From Aphodosoma sp045658305 (lineage in GTDB: Bacteria > Bacteroidota > Bacteroidia > Bacteroidales > Paludibacteraceae), in NCBI GenBank assembly GCA_045658305.1, contig JAZOUT010000023.1, positions 1 through 18,713 on the forward strand: a stretch of 18,713 nt of DNA, in the 5' to 3' direction. Position 1 is the first letter of the stretch; each line of letters starts with the position of its first letter. Positions 1 to 6,381 of this stretch are shown here, piece after piece. The notes beneath the pieces are model-generated. The model saw only the letters and a list, made by a program, of their open reading frames with translations, searched no databases and was not told where the DNA came from. The translations under genes were made by a program, and so were the position numbers.

Positions 1-5
1 CTCAA

Positions 6-26
6 TTGTGTATTGCACATTGAAAA
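6..26. repeat. Degenerate heptamer tract (3 units) next to the tRNA
   Basis: Three consecutive 7-bp units are read here: TTGTGTA, TTGCACA and TTGAAAA. They match the TTGTGCA/TTGAAAG repeat family found at six other places in this window. The tract ends two bases before the tRNA gene. It may continue beyond the left edge of the window. No function is visible; it could be part of the tRNA leader. Confidence 0.5.
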
Positions 27-28
27 AG

Positions 29-103
29 GGGCGTTTAGCTCAGCTGGTTCAGAGCATCTGCCTTACAAGCAGAGGGTCGGCGGTTCGAATCCGTCAACGC
101 CCA
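29..103 (+). tRNA. tRNA-Val (anticodon TAC)
   Basis: This gene folds as a complete cloverleaf. The acceptor stem is GGGCGTT with AACGCCC, followed by discriminator A103. The D-arm is GCTC/GAGC. The anticodon stem is TCTGC/GCAGA around loop CTTACAA, which gives anticodon TAC and reads valine GUA (and by wobble other GUN) codons. The T-arm is GGCGG-TTCGAAT-CCGTC. The 3' CCA is not encoded: the bases after the discriminator are CAAG. The gene is followed 12 nt later by a strong intrinsic terminator. Confidence 0.97.
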
Positions 104-114
104 CAAGAAGAGAT

Positions 115-155
115 TGCTTATTTTTAGTAGATTCCTAAGAATAAGCATTTTTTTT
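115..155 (+). terminator. Intrinsic terminator of the tRNA-Val transcript
   Basis: A 13-bp stem (115-127 with 135-147, one T-G wobble) closes a 7-nt loop and is followed by eight T residues (148-155). It separates the tRNA transcript from the polysaccharide export genes, whose promoter begins a few bases further on. Confidence 0.88.
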
Positions 156-162
156 GTGGATT

Positions 163-192
163 TTTGTATGTCGAATATTTTTTGTACCTTTG
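163..192 (+). promoter_or_regulatory. Bacteroidota-type sigma promoter for the export module
   Basis: TTTG at 163-166 serves as the -33 element and TACCTTTG at 185-192 as the -7 element, with an 18-nt gap. This fits the Bacteroidota housekeeping pattern TTTG...TAnnTTTG. Transcription would start near 200, about 20 nt before the ATG at 222. It is placed directly after the tRNA terminator. Confidence 0.72.
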
Positions 193-221
193 CAAGGTTA
201 AATGTAGTGTAGTGTATAACT

Positions 222-1022
222 ATGACAAAAACTGTATACATATATATATTGAGCTTGCTTGTGATGTTGTTTTCTTCGTGTGTTATGTCGAAGAAAATAA
301 ATTATTTACAAGAGGGTGGGCGTATACCTATATATGATGATTCGGTTTTGTTTGATGATTATAAATTGCAGCGTGGAGATTATGTGTATATACATGTGAA
401 TGCAATAGATCAGGAGTTAGCGGATATGTTTAATGGGAATGTTTCTATTCCAAGTATGTCATATATGACTCCAGACAATTCTACGGCACGACTTTATCTT
501 TATCTTGTAGAAGAGGATAATAGTATTGATTATCCGTATGTTGGACGTATTGAAGTTGTAGGGAAAACATTGCGTGAGGTGAAATTGTTGTTGGAGGAGA
601 AATTAGAAGGAATGTTGCAAGGTTATTCGGTTGATGTTCGTTTGGCTAATCGCAGTTTTTCTATTATAGGGGAATCGGGTGCTGGACGTTATAATATTCC
701 TCGTGAGCAATTGACGATTTATGAGGCATTGGCAATGAGTGGAGATTTATCTTTGTATGCTAATCGTAAAGAGGTGCATCTTATTCGTCAAACTCAGGAT
801 GGAACAAAGGTGATGAAATTTGATTTGCGTTCTAAATCAATAATAGATTCAGAATATTATTTTATTCAACCTAATGATGTAATATATATACCTTTTGATA
901 GTGCAAAACATTGGGGTGCAAATCATTTTACGAGTGTGCTTTCTATGACATTTGCAACAATATCATTTGGTTTGTTTGTTTATTCTGTAGTTAATACAAT
1001 TATTAAGGCATCAAAACAATGA
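222..1022 (+). CDS. Polysaccharide export lipoprotein, SLBB/Wza type (copy 1)
   Basis: This 266-residue protein is a probable outer-membrane polysaccharide export lipoprotein of the Wza/Poly_export family, which forms the outer pore for capsule or exopolysaccharide. Residues 1-20 form a lipoprotein signal ending in FSSC, with Cys20 the predicted lipidated residue. The export domain covers roughly residues 45-145, followed by an SLBB-like segment around 148-225 ending in YYFIQPNDVIYIPF. A C-terminal hydrophobic stretch (about 238-259) resembles the helix by which Wza-type proteins cross the outer membrane. A paralogue starts 4 nt after its stop and a Wzc-like kinase follows, so the three are almost certainly co-transcribed. 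Codons are strongly T-ending. The family call is firm; the exported glycan cannot be read from the sequence. Confidence 0.85.
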   Translation: MTKTVYIYILSLLVMLFSSCVMSKKINYLQEGGRIPIYDDSVLFDDYKLQRGDYVYIHVNAIDQELADMFNGNVSIPSMSYMTPDNSTARLYLYLVEEDNSIDYPYVGRIEVVGKTLREVKLLLEEKLEGMLQGYSVDVRLANRSFSIIGESGAGRYNIPREQLTIYEALAMSGDLSLYANRKEVHLIRQTQDGTKVMKFDLRSKSIIDSEYYFIQPNDVIYIPFDSAKHWGANHFTSVLSMTFATISFGLFVYSVVNTIIKASKQ

Positions 1023-1026
1023 TATT

Positions 1027-1779
1027 ATGAAACGAATATATAGGTATATGGTATATGTAGTGGCAATAATGTTGTTGTCGTCGTGCTATCCGATTCGTAG
1101 AGTGGGATTGTTGCAAGAACGTAGTGGTTTGCCCGATTATAAGCATGGTGAATATGCACAATATCGTCTTCAGAAAAATGATGAGTTGGAGTTGCGTGTT
1201 ATTTCGATGAATCCAGAAACAGCTCTTCTTTTTCAACAACGCGCATCATCGTATCTTTCTAATAATTCATCAAGTTTTACGTATCGTATTTATGAAGATG
1301 GTACTATAGATGTTCCTTTTTTGAGTAAAGTTGAGGTGGCGGGTCTGACTTTGCAGCAAGCGGAGGCGAAGATAGAATTGGAGTTGAAGGCGTTTGCTGA
1401 CGATATTATGGTGAAATTGGCATTGTCAACTGGAACTTTTTGCGTTATTGGAGATGCTGGACGTGGTTATTTTCCGATTTATAAGGATCGCTTAACTATT
1501 TATCAAGCATTAGCTCTTTGCGGGGGTATTAGTTCTTCAGCGGATTATGGTAAAGTGAAAATATTACGTCGTACAATTGATGGTACAAAAATCCTTGAGT
1601 TTGATATACGATCACAATCGATTATTGATTCGGAATATTATTTTGTGTATCCAAATGATGTAATATATTTTGATTTTTCGAAACGTCGTTTTTGGGCAAT
1701 AGATTCATATTCTGGTTTTTTAAGTGTGATATCCTCTTCGTTAAGTATGCTTGTGTCGGTGTGGAATGCATTTAATTAG
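1027..1779 (+). CDS. Polysaccharide export lipoprotein, SLBB/Wza type (copy 2)
   Basis: This 250-residue protein is a second Wza-type export lipoprotein, clearly a tandem paralogue of the preceding gene. The signal peptide ends in LLSSC (Cys20 lipidated). Shared landmarks include YLQEGG versus LLQERSG after the signal, LTIYEALAMSG versus LTIYQALALCG, and the identical block SIIDSEYYF followed by PNDVIY. The C-terminus is again hydrophobic (about 225-250), although shorter. The gene begins 4 nt after its neighbour, so translation is probably coupled. Having two divergent copies rather than one suggests a mixed pore or copies specialised for different glycans; that is inference. The first ATG of the frame is used because the lipobox sits at the expected distance from it. 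Confidence 0.85.
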   Translation: MKRIYRYMVYVVAIMLLSSCYPIRRVGLLQERSGLPDYKHGEYAQYRLQKNDELELRVISMNPETALLFQQRASSYLSNNSSSFTYRIYEDGTIDVPFLSKVEVAGLTLQQAEAKIELELKAFADDIMVKLALSTGTFCVIGDAGRGYFPIYKDRLTIYQALALCGGISSSADYGKVKILRRTIDGTKILEFDIRSQSIIDSEYYFVYPNDVIYFDFSKRRFWAIDSYSGFLSVISSSLSMLVSVWNAFN

Positions 1780-1832
1780 GTAGTGAGTTTAAAATAATAC
1801 CAATAACTATAATTAGTAGTAACTTTTAAGCT

Positions 1833-4235
1833 ATGGAATATTATTCAGATAAAAATTCTAAGTATTATAGTAATGAAACTCCTGTGATTGAGGGGGAAGA
1901 ATCAAACTTTAATATTCTTGAATGGGTATTTAAGTTTTTGCGTTATTGGTATTTGTTTATTGTTGCTCTTGTATTAGCTTTAGGTTTGGCGTATCTTAAA
2001 AATCGCAGTTGGGAGCCTGAATATTATACTGAAGCAAAGGTTATTATTGAATCAAGTGATGTTGATAACGCATACAACTTTATGCAAGGTTTTGGTAGAG
2101 GAATGGATTATATAAATACTAATAATCAGTTGCTTATTCTTGGATCTTATGATTTGATTAATCGAACTGTTCAAGGTTTACCTTTTGGTGTTGATTTTTA
2201 TACTCGTGGTCATTTTCGTACAAATAGTCTTTATGGGCGAGAGCCGATATCTATTGAACTCAAATATGCAGATCCGCAACTTTATGAGTGTGAGTTTCGT
2301 TTCATTCCAATTGATAATAATAATTTTGAGATTGTGCTTGAAGATGAATTTAGTAAAGAACTTTTCCCTGATTTTAGGATTAAGGGTCAATATGGTGTGC
2401 CATTTGAAAATTTTTTGATGTTGGCTACTATAGATAAACTTTATCTTCCTGCAGAAAATACAGAGTTTTTATTTTGTTTTCGCGATTTTTATTCTCTTGA
2501 GGAAGAGTTTGCGGAGCGTTTGCAATTGAGTTATATTGGCGAAATGTCTTCTGTTATTAGTATTTCTCTTGTTGGGAATATAGTTGCACGTGATCGTGAT
2601 TTTATTAATGCTCTTTGTGTTGAGTTTCTTGAGGCTAATCTAGAAGAGAAAAATGAAGAAGCTACTCGTACGATTAATTTTATTAATGAACAATTAGCTT
2701 TTATTTTTGATTCATTGCAAATTTCGGAAAATCGCTTGCGTCAGTATCGTCGTCAAAATAATATGGTTGATGTTAATGCTTATACATCATCCGTGTTGTC
2801 AAAATTGACATCTCTTGATGTTCAACGGTCGGAATTAATACTTAAAGAGGCTTATTTTGATGAATTAGCAGAGTATCTTAAAGAAAGTGTTACAGAAGAG
2901 CGTCTTGTGGCCCCATCGTCTATTGGAGTTTCAGATCCTGTTTTGCTTGATTTGGTAAGTAAGTTTAATGAATTACAACAAAAGCGTAGTGATTTGGGTG
3001 AGAAGAATCCACAGTATGAACGTTACTCGAAACGTATGGATGAGGTGCGTGTAACTATGTTGGAGGTGCTTGAAAATGTGCGTAAAGTTCATAATATGGA
3101 ACGTGATGCATTTGAAAAGGAGTATATCTCTGTTATGACTGACTTGCAAAATCTTCCTGAGAAGGAGCTTATGATGATTAATTATGAACGTGCATATAAA
3201 ATTAATGACAATTATTATACATATCTTCTTCAAAAACAATCAGAGGCTCAAATCCGTAAGGCATCTAATGTGCCAGATAATAAAATTCTTCAAAAAGCGC
3301 GTATTAGTCAATTGCCAGTAAATAGTGGAGATAAAATTAAAATATATTTGTTGTTTGTGATTATAGGTTTTTTGATACCTATATTATACATAGTTTTGAA
3401 AGAACTCTTAAATACAACTATACAGGGAGAACGTGATGTGATGAAGCTTACTAATATACCAGTGTTAGCAACAATACGTCGTGCTGGTAGTTCTTCTGAT
3501 GCGAAGGTTCAAACAGTTAAAAACCCAAAATCTTTATTTACCGAGGGTTTTCGCCTTATTCGTTCTCGTATAGAGTTTATATCTAAACGCAAGACTGATA
3601 TTTCTTTGTTGATTACATCTGCTGAGTCTGGAGATGGTAAAACGCATTTTGCTATTAACTTGTCTGGGGTCTATTCTCTTGTGTCTGATAAAGTTGTTTT
3701 GGTTGATATGGATATTCGTAGTCCAAAACTTTCAGAGAGATTAGGCTATAAGAATGTGAAAGGTCTTGTTCATGTGTTGATTGGAGAAGCAACTTTAGAT
3801 GAAGTGCTTATTAAAGATGATAAAGAATTAGGTTTTCATTTCTTGCCTGTTGGTGTAGTGCCACCTAATCCTGCAGAATTGGTACGTTCTGAAAAAATGA
3901 TGAAATTGTTGGAAGATTTGAAACAACGTTATGACTATCGTATTATTGATACATCACCTCTTGGCTTGGTTTCAGATGCTTATGCTTTGACAAATATTGT
4001 AGATGTTAATCTTTTGATTACTCGTGTGTTTAAATCAGATAAAGCGTTCTTTAAAAACTTTATAGAACAAGTTCAACAAGATGATGTGAATAATCCATAT
4101 ATTGTGCTTAATGACTTGCAAATTAAAAATGGTAAAACTGGTCATTACGGAAAATATGGTTATGGAAAATATGGTTATGGTAATATACATTATTATCATC
4201 AACAAAGTGCTAAATATTATACAGAAGACAAGTAA
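1833..4235 (+). CDS. Wzc/GumC-like chain-length regulator and tyrosine autokinase
   Basis: This 800-residue inner-membrane protein joins a Wzz-type chain-length domain to a cytoplasmic bacterial tyrosine kinase (BY-kinase), and would control polymerisation and export of the surface polysaccharide. TM1 lies at about residues 37-55 and TM2 at about 502-523, with a long coiled-coil-rich periplasmic part between. The kinase shows Walker A SAESGDGKT (596-604, Lys603), Walker A' VVLVDMD (Asp625, Asp627), PPNPAEL (677-683) and Walker B IIDTSP (Asp706). The C-terminal tail (about 769-797) contains nine tyrosines, the usual autophosphorylation cluster. Length and order match the fused Bacteroidota form. 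It lies 53 nt after the second export lipoprotein and completes an outer pore/inner kinase pair. No glycosyltransferases, flippase or polymerase adjoin it. Confidence 0.9.
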   Translation: MEYYSDKNSKYYSNETPVIEGEESNFNILEWVFKFLRYWYLFIVALVLALGLAYLKNRSWEPEYYTEAKVIIESSDVDNAYNFMQGFGRGMDYINTNNQLLILGSYDLINRTVQGLPFGVDFYTRGHFRTNSLYGREPISIELKYADPQLYECEFRFIPIDNNNFEIVLEDEFSKELFPDFRIKGQYGVPFENFLMLATIDKLYLPAENTEFLFCFRDFYSLEEEFAERLQLSYIGEMSSVISISLVGNIVARDRDFINALCVEFLEANLEEKNEEATRTINFINEQLAFIFDSLQISENRLRQYRRQNNMVDVNAYTSSVLSKLTSLDVQRSELILKEAYFDELAEYLKESVTEERLVAPSSIGVSDPVLLDLVSKFNELQQKRSDLGEKNPQYERYSKRMDEVRVTMLEVLENVRKVHNMERDAFEKEYISVMTDLQNLPEKELMMINYERAYKINDNYYTYLLQKQSEAQIRKASNVPDNKILQKARISQLPVNSGDKIKIYLLFVIIGFLIPILYIVLKELLNTTIQGERDVMKLTNIPVLATIRRAGSSSDAKVQTVKNPKSLFTEGFRLIRSRIEFISKRKTDISLLITSAESGDGKTHFAINLSGVYSLVSDKVVLVDMDIRSPKLSERLGYKNVKGLVHVLIGEATLDEVLIKDDKELGFHFLPVGVVPPNPAELVRSEKMMKLLEDLKQRYDYRIIDTSPLGLVSDAYALTNIVDVNLLITRVFKSDKAFFKNFIEQVQQDDVNNPYIVLNDLQIKNGKTGHYGKYGYGKYGYGNIHYYHQQSAKYYTEDK
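4149..4178 (+). repeat. 15-bp exact tandem duplication in the kinase Tyr tail
   Basis: The unit GGAAAATATGGTTAT occurs twice back to back (4149-4163 and 4164-4178). It encodes two G-K-Y-G-Y units of the C-terminal tyrosine cluster. Its length is a multiple of three, so copy changes would add or remove phosphorylatable tyrosines without breaking the frame. Confidence 0.85.
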
Positions 4236-4438
4236 ATTATAATTGATTTTGCACTATTTAGAGAAGAAAAGATGCTAATTCTCAGGTATTGTAAAATTAA
4301 ATGATAATATTTTATCCTCAAAACGTTGAGTTGATAGCTTTTTATTTTACGAAATCGATACGTTAAGTCCATATAACGTCCTGAAAGAACGCGGTTTAGG
4401 TGATTTTGTGAAATAATTGAAAAATAGTTAGAGAAAAA

Positions 4439-4470
4439 TTTGCAAGGTTGCGAAAAAAGTCGTACCTTTG
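4439..4470 (+). promoter_or_regulatory. Bacteroidota-type promoter for rpmB-rpmG-DUF4295
   Basis: TTTG at 4439-4442 and TACCTTTG at 4463-4470 are separated by 20 nt, a near-perfect Bacteroidota -33/-7 pair. Transcription would start near 4477, giving a leader of about 40 nt before the rpmB ATG. The preceding 200 nt after the kinase stop hold no gene and no convincing terminator; the only structure seen is a 6-bp inverted repeat at 4360-4379. Confidence 0.75.
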
Positions 4471-4518
4471 CACTCTCATTTTGAGGAATAATGTAAAACA
4501 ATAAAATATAAAAGTAAA

Positions 4519-4779
4519 ATGTCAAAAATTTGTCAGATTACCGGAAAAAAAGCAATGATTGGAAACAACGTTTCTCACTCAAAACGTCGTACAAAACGTA
4601 CATTTGATGTAAACTTGTTCCACAAAAAGTTCTATTATGTAGAACAAGGTTGCTGGATCAGCCTTACTATTTCTGCAGCTGGTCTTCGTACTATTAATAA
4701 ACTTGGCTTGGACGCTGCTCTTACTAAAGCAGTTGAAAAAGGCTATTGTAATTGGAAGGATATTAAAATTTTAGCTTAA
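4519..4779 (+). CDS. rpmB: 50S ribosomal protein bL28
   Basis: This 86-residue protein is large-subunit ribosomal protein bL28. It starts with MSKICQITGKKAMIGNNVSH, the typical C-x-(I/V)-T-G-K opening of the family, continues through the basic SKRRTKRTF segment, and ends in the usual AVEKGYCNWKDIKIL. Length is normal for the Bacteroidota form. It is the first gene of a short ribosomal-protein unit with rpmG (19 nt downstream) and the DUF4295 gene, driven by the promoter at 4439-4470. Confidence 0.96.
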   Translation: MSKICQITGKKAMIGNNVSHSKRRTKRTFDVNLFHKKFYYVEQGCWISLTISAAGLRTINKLGLDAALTKAVEKGYCNWKDIKILA

Positions 4780-4784
4780 CCTTC

Positions 4785-4790
4785 AGGAGG
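4785..4790 (+). promoter_or_regulatory. Perfect Shine-Dalgarno sequence before rpmG
   Basis: AGGAGG lies 8 nt before the rpmG ATG at 4799, which is textbook spacing. Most genes in this window lack any SD, as expected for Bacteroidota, whose ribosomes largely occlude the 16S anti-SD. The SD here is therefore unusual and may mark a regulated start. Confidence 0.8.
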
Positions 4791-4798
4791 AATTAACT

Positions 4799-4987
4799 AT
4801 GGCAAAAAAGAATAAAGAAGCAAGAGTCCAAGTGATCTTGGAGTGCACAGAGCACAAAGACAGTGGTATGCCAGGTACATCTCGTTACATCACAACGAAA
4901 AACCGTAAAAATACCACTCAACGTTTGGAGTTGAAAAAATACAACCCAATTTTGAGAAGAGTAACAGTACATAAAGAAATTAAATAA
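4799..4987 (+). CDS. rpmG: 50S ribosomal protein bL33
   Basis: This 62-residue protein is large-subunit ribosomal protein bL33. It opens MAKKNKEARVQVILECTEHK and carries the conserved SRYITTKNRKNTTQRLELKK segment, ending in VTVHKEIK. Only one cysteine (in LECTEH) is present, so it looks like the zinc-free C- form rather than the four-cysteine C+ form. The gene lies 19 nt after rpmB and 13 nt before the DUF4295 gene. The start is set by a perfect AGGAGG at 4785-4790. Confidence 0.95.
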   Translation: MAKKNKEARVQVILECTEHKDSGMPGTSRYITTKNRKNTTQRLELKKYNPILRRVTVHKEIK

Positions 4988-5000
4988 TTCTTAGAATACT

Positions 5001-5153
5001 ATGGCAAAGAAAGCGGTTGCATCTATGCAAAAAGGTGAGGGTCGTGGATTCTCTAAAGTTATCAAAATGGTGAAATCACCAAAAACTGGTGCGTACATCT
5101 TCGCTGAAGAAATCGTTCTTAACGAAAAAGTTAAAGACTATTTCGCAAAATAA
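5001..5153 (+). CDS. DUF4295 small basic protein, probable Bacteroidota ribosome component
   Basis: The 50-residue protein starts MAKKAVASMQKGEGRGFSKV and ends with KVKDYFAK. It matches the DUF4295 family, which in Bacteroidota is encoded directly after rpmB and rpmG, as here. The protein is small, lysine-rich and has a mixed hydrophobic core, like a ribosomal protein. From memory, a structure of a Flavobacterium ribosome showed an extra Bacteroidota-specific large-subunit protein (called bL38), and this is probably the same family; I could not verify that. It begins 13 nt after rpmG and is followed by a strong terminator, so it is the last gene of this ribosomal unit. Confidence 0.9.
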   Translation: MAKKAVASMQKGEGRGFSKVIKMVKSPKTGAYIFAEEIVLNEKVKDYFAK

Positions 5154-5177
5154 TTAGCGAAAAAATATATAATTGCT

Positions 5178-5213
5178 GAGGTATGTGTATATCACATACC
5201 TCTCTTTTTTTTT
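5178..5213 (+). terminator. Intrinsic terminator of the rpmB-rpmG-DUF4295 unit
   Basis: A perfect 10-bp stem, GAGGTATGTG (5178-5187) with CACATACCTC (5193-5202), closes a 5-nt loop. It is followed by TCTTTTTTTTT, including nine consecutive T residues (5205-5213). It lies 24 nt after the DUF4295 stop codon. Confidence 0.93.
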
Positions 5214-5276
5214 GTATAGTCTATTCTATAAGATAAAATACCTCTGTTAAAATTATGTAAATTCAATATTTTTTTG

Positions 5277-5284
5277 TAACTTTG
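5277..5284 (+). promoter_or_regulatory. Probable -7 element of the ftsY promoter
   Basis: TAACTTTG matches the Bacteroidota -7 consensus TAnnTTTG and lies 64 nt after the upstream terminator. No clear TTTG is present at the -33 position, so this rests on one box. A start near 5291 would give ftsY a leader of about 128 nt that includes the heptamer tract at 5384-5418. Confidence 0.55.
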
Positions 5285-5383
5285 CTCGTTAAATATTTTG
5301 TATAACCTGAATTGGGTTTAGAGATTTTATCTTTAGTGAAAATAATTTATTTTGATGTGTAAAATTTTCTATAAAGCGAAAAA

Positions 5384-5418
5384 CTCTCAACTCTCAACTT
5401 TCAACTATCAACTATACT
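5384..5418 (+). repeat. Heptamer tract YTYTCAA ending at the ftsY start codon
   Basis: Five units in perfect 7-nt phase are read: CTCTCAA, CTCTCAA, CTTTCAA, CTATCAA and CTATACT. The last unit abuts the ATG at 5419. The same family precedes batB and the PAP2 gene, and its reverse complement lies inside three signal-peptide sequences. It is pyrimidine/A-rich and probably unstructured. Confidence 0.8.
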
Positions 5419-6372
5419 ATGGGCTTTTTTGATTTCTTTTCTCGTGAAAAAAAGGAGACATTAGACACTGGTCTCCAAAAAACAAAACAAGGCTTTTTTG
5501 ATAAAATCAAACGTGCCGTTGTTGGTAAGGATAAAGTGGATGATGATGTGCTTGATAATCTTGAAGAGGTGCTTGTTACTTCTGATGTTGGTGTAGAGAC
5601 TACAGTGCGTATAATTGAACGCATAGAAGAGCGTGTGGCTCGTGACAAATATGTGGGTACAGATGAATTGAATTTCGTACTTAAAGATGAAATTTGTCAG
5701 TTATTGTCTGAAAATAATTCAGATGATCAAGTGTCGTTTGAATCTGAATTGCCAGAGACTCCATACGTTATAATGGTGGTAGGTGTTAATGGTGTTGGTA
5801 AAACAACAACTATTGGTAAACTTGCTTATCAATTTAAGAAAGCTGGTAAAAAAGTTTATCTTGGTGCCGCTGATACATTCCGTGCTGCAGCAGTAGAACA
5901 ATTGGTTATTTGGGGTGAGCGTGTTGGTGTGCCTGTAGTTAAACAACAAATGGGTTCAGATCCTGCTTCGGTTGCATACGATACACTCGCTTCGGCTAAA
6001 GCTAATGGTGCTGATGTTGTAATTATCGACACAGCTGGTCGTTTGCATAATAAAGTCGGTTTGATGAACGAGCTTACTAAGATTAAGAATGTAATGCAAA
6101 AGGTTATTCCTAATGCACCGAATGATGTAATGCTCGTGCTCGATGGTTCTACAGGTCAAAATGCTTTTGAACAAGCAAAACAATTCACTAAAGCTACACA
6201 AGTAACATCTCTTGCTATTACTAAACTCGATGGTACGGCCAAGGGTGGTGTTGTGATTGGTATTTCTGATCAATTCAAAATTCCTGTACGTTATATTGGG
6301 CTTGGTGAGGGAATGGAACATCTTCAGGTATTTGATAAACAAGCATTTGTCGAAACTTTATTTGGAGAGTAG
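5419..6372 (+). CDS. ftsY: Signal recognition particle receptor FtsY
   Basis: This 317-residue protein is the SRP receptor GTPase, which docks SRP-ribosome complexes at the inner membrane. The N domain covers about residues 20-105, beginning with a short amphipathic, aromatic segment (GFFDFFSREKK) likely to bind membrane. The NG GTPase shows G1 GVNGVGKT (122-129), DTFRAAA (152-158), G3 DTAGR (204-208), G4 TKLDG (268-272) and the closing GLGEGMEHLQVF. The long acidic A domain of E. coli FtsY is absent, as in many other bacteria. The ATG at 5419 is chosen because it directly precedes the membrane-targeting helix. rimO follows after 9 nt and is probably co-transcribed. Confidence 0.97.
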   Translation: MGFFDFFSREKKETLDTGLQKTKQGFFDKIKRAVVGKDKVDDDVLDNLEEVLVTSDVGVETTVRIIERIEERVARDKYVGTDELNFVLKDEICQLLSENNSDDQVSFESELPETPYVIMVVGVNGVGKTTTIGKLAYQFKKAGKKVYLGAADTFRAAAVEQLVIWGERVGVPVVKQQMGSDPASVAYDTLASAKANGADVVIIDTAGRLHNKVGLMNELTKIKNVMQKVIPNAPNDVMLVLDGSTGQNAFEQAKQFTKATQVTSLAITKLDGTAKGGVVIGISDQFKIPVRYIGLGEGMEHLQVFDKQAFVETLFGE

Positions 6373-6381
6373 TATTAGTAT

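Noticed and set aside
29..103. tRNA-Val as an integration site for a mobile element
   Set aside because: No integrase and no second copy of the tRNA 3' end were seen in the window; the downstream genes look like ordinary envelope genes.
35..241. Minus-strand 68-codon frame over the tRNA
   Set aside because: Its C-terminal part (DSNRRPSACKADALNQLS) is the antisense translation of the tRNA, a well-known spurious peptide; the rest covers the terminator and promoter.
4360..4379. 6-bp inverted repeat ACGTTA/TAACGT between the kinase and rpmB
   Set aside because: The stem is short and lacks a T-run, so it is too weak to call a terminator or operator.
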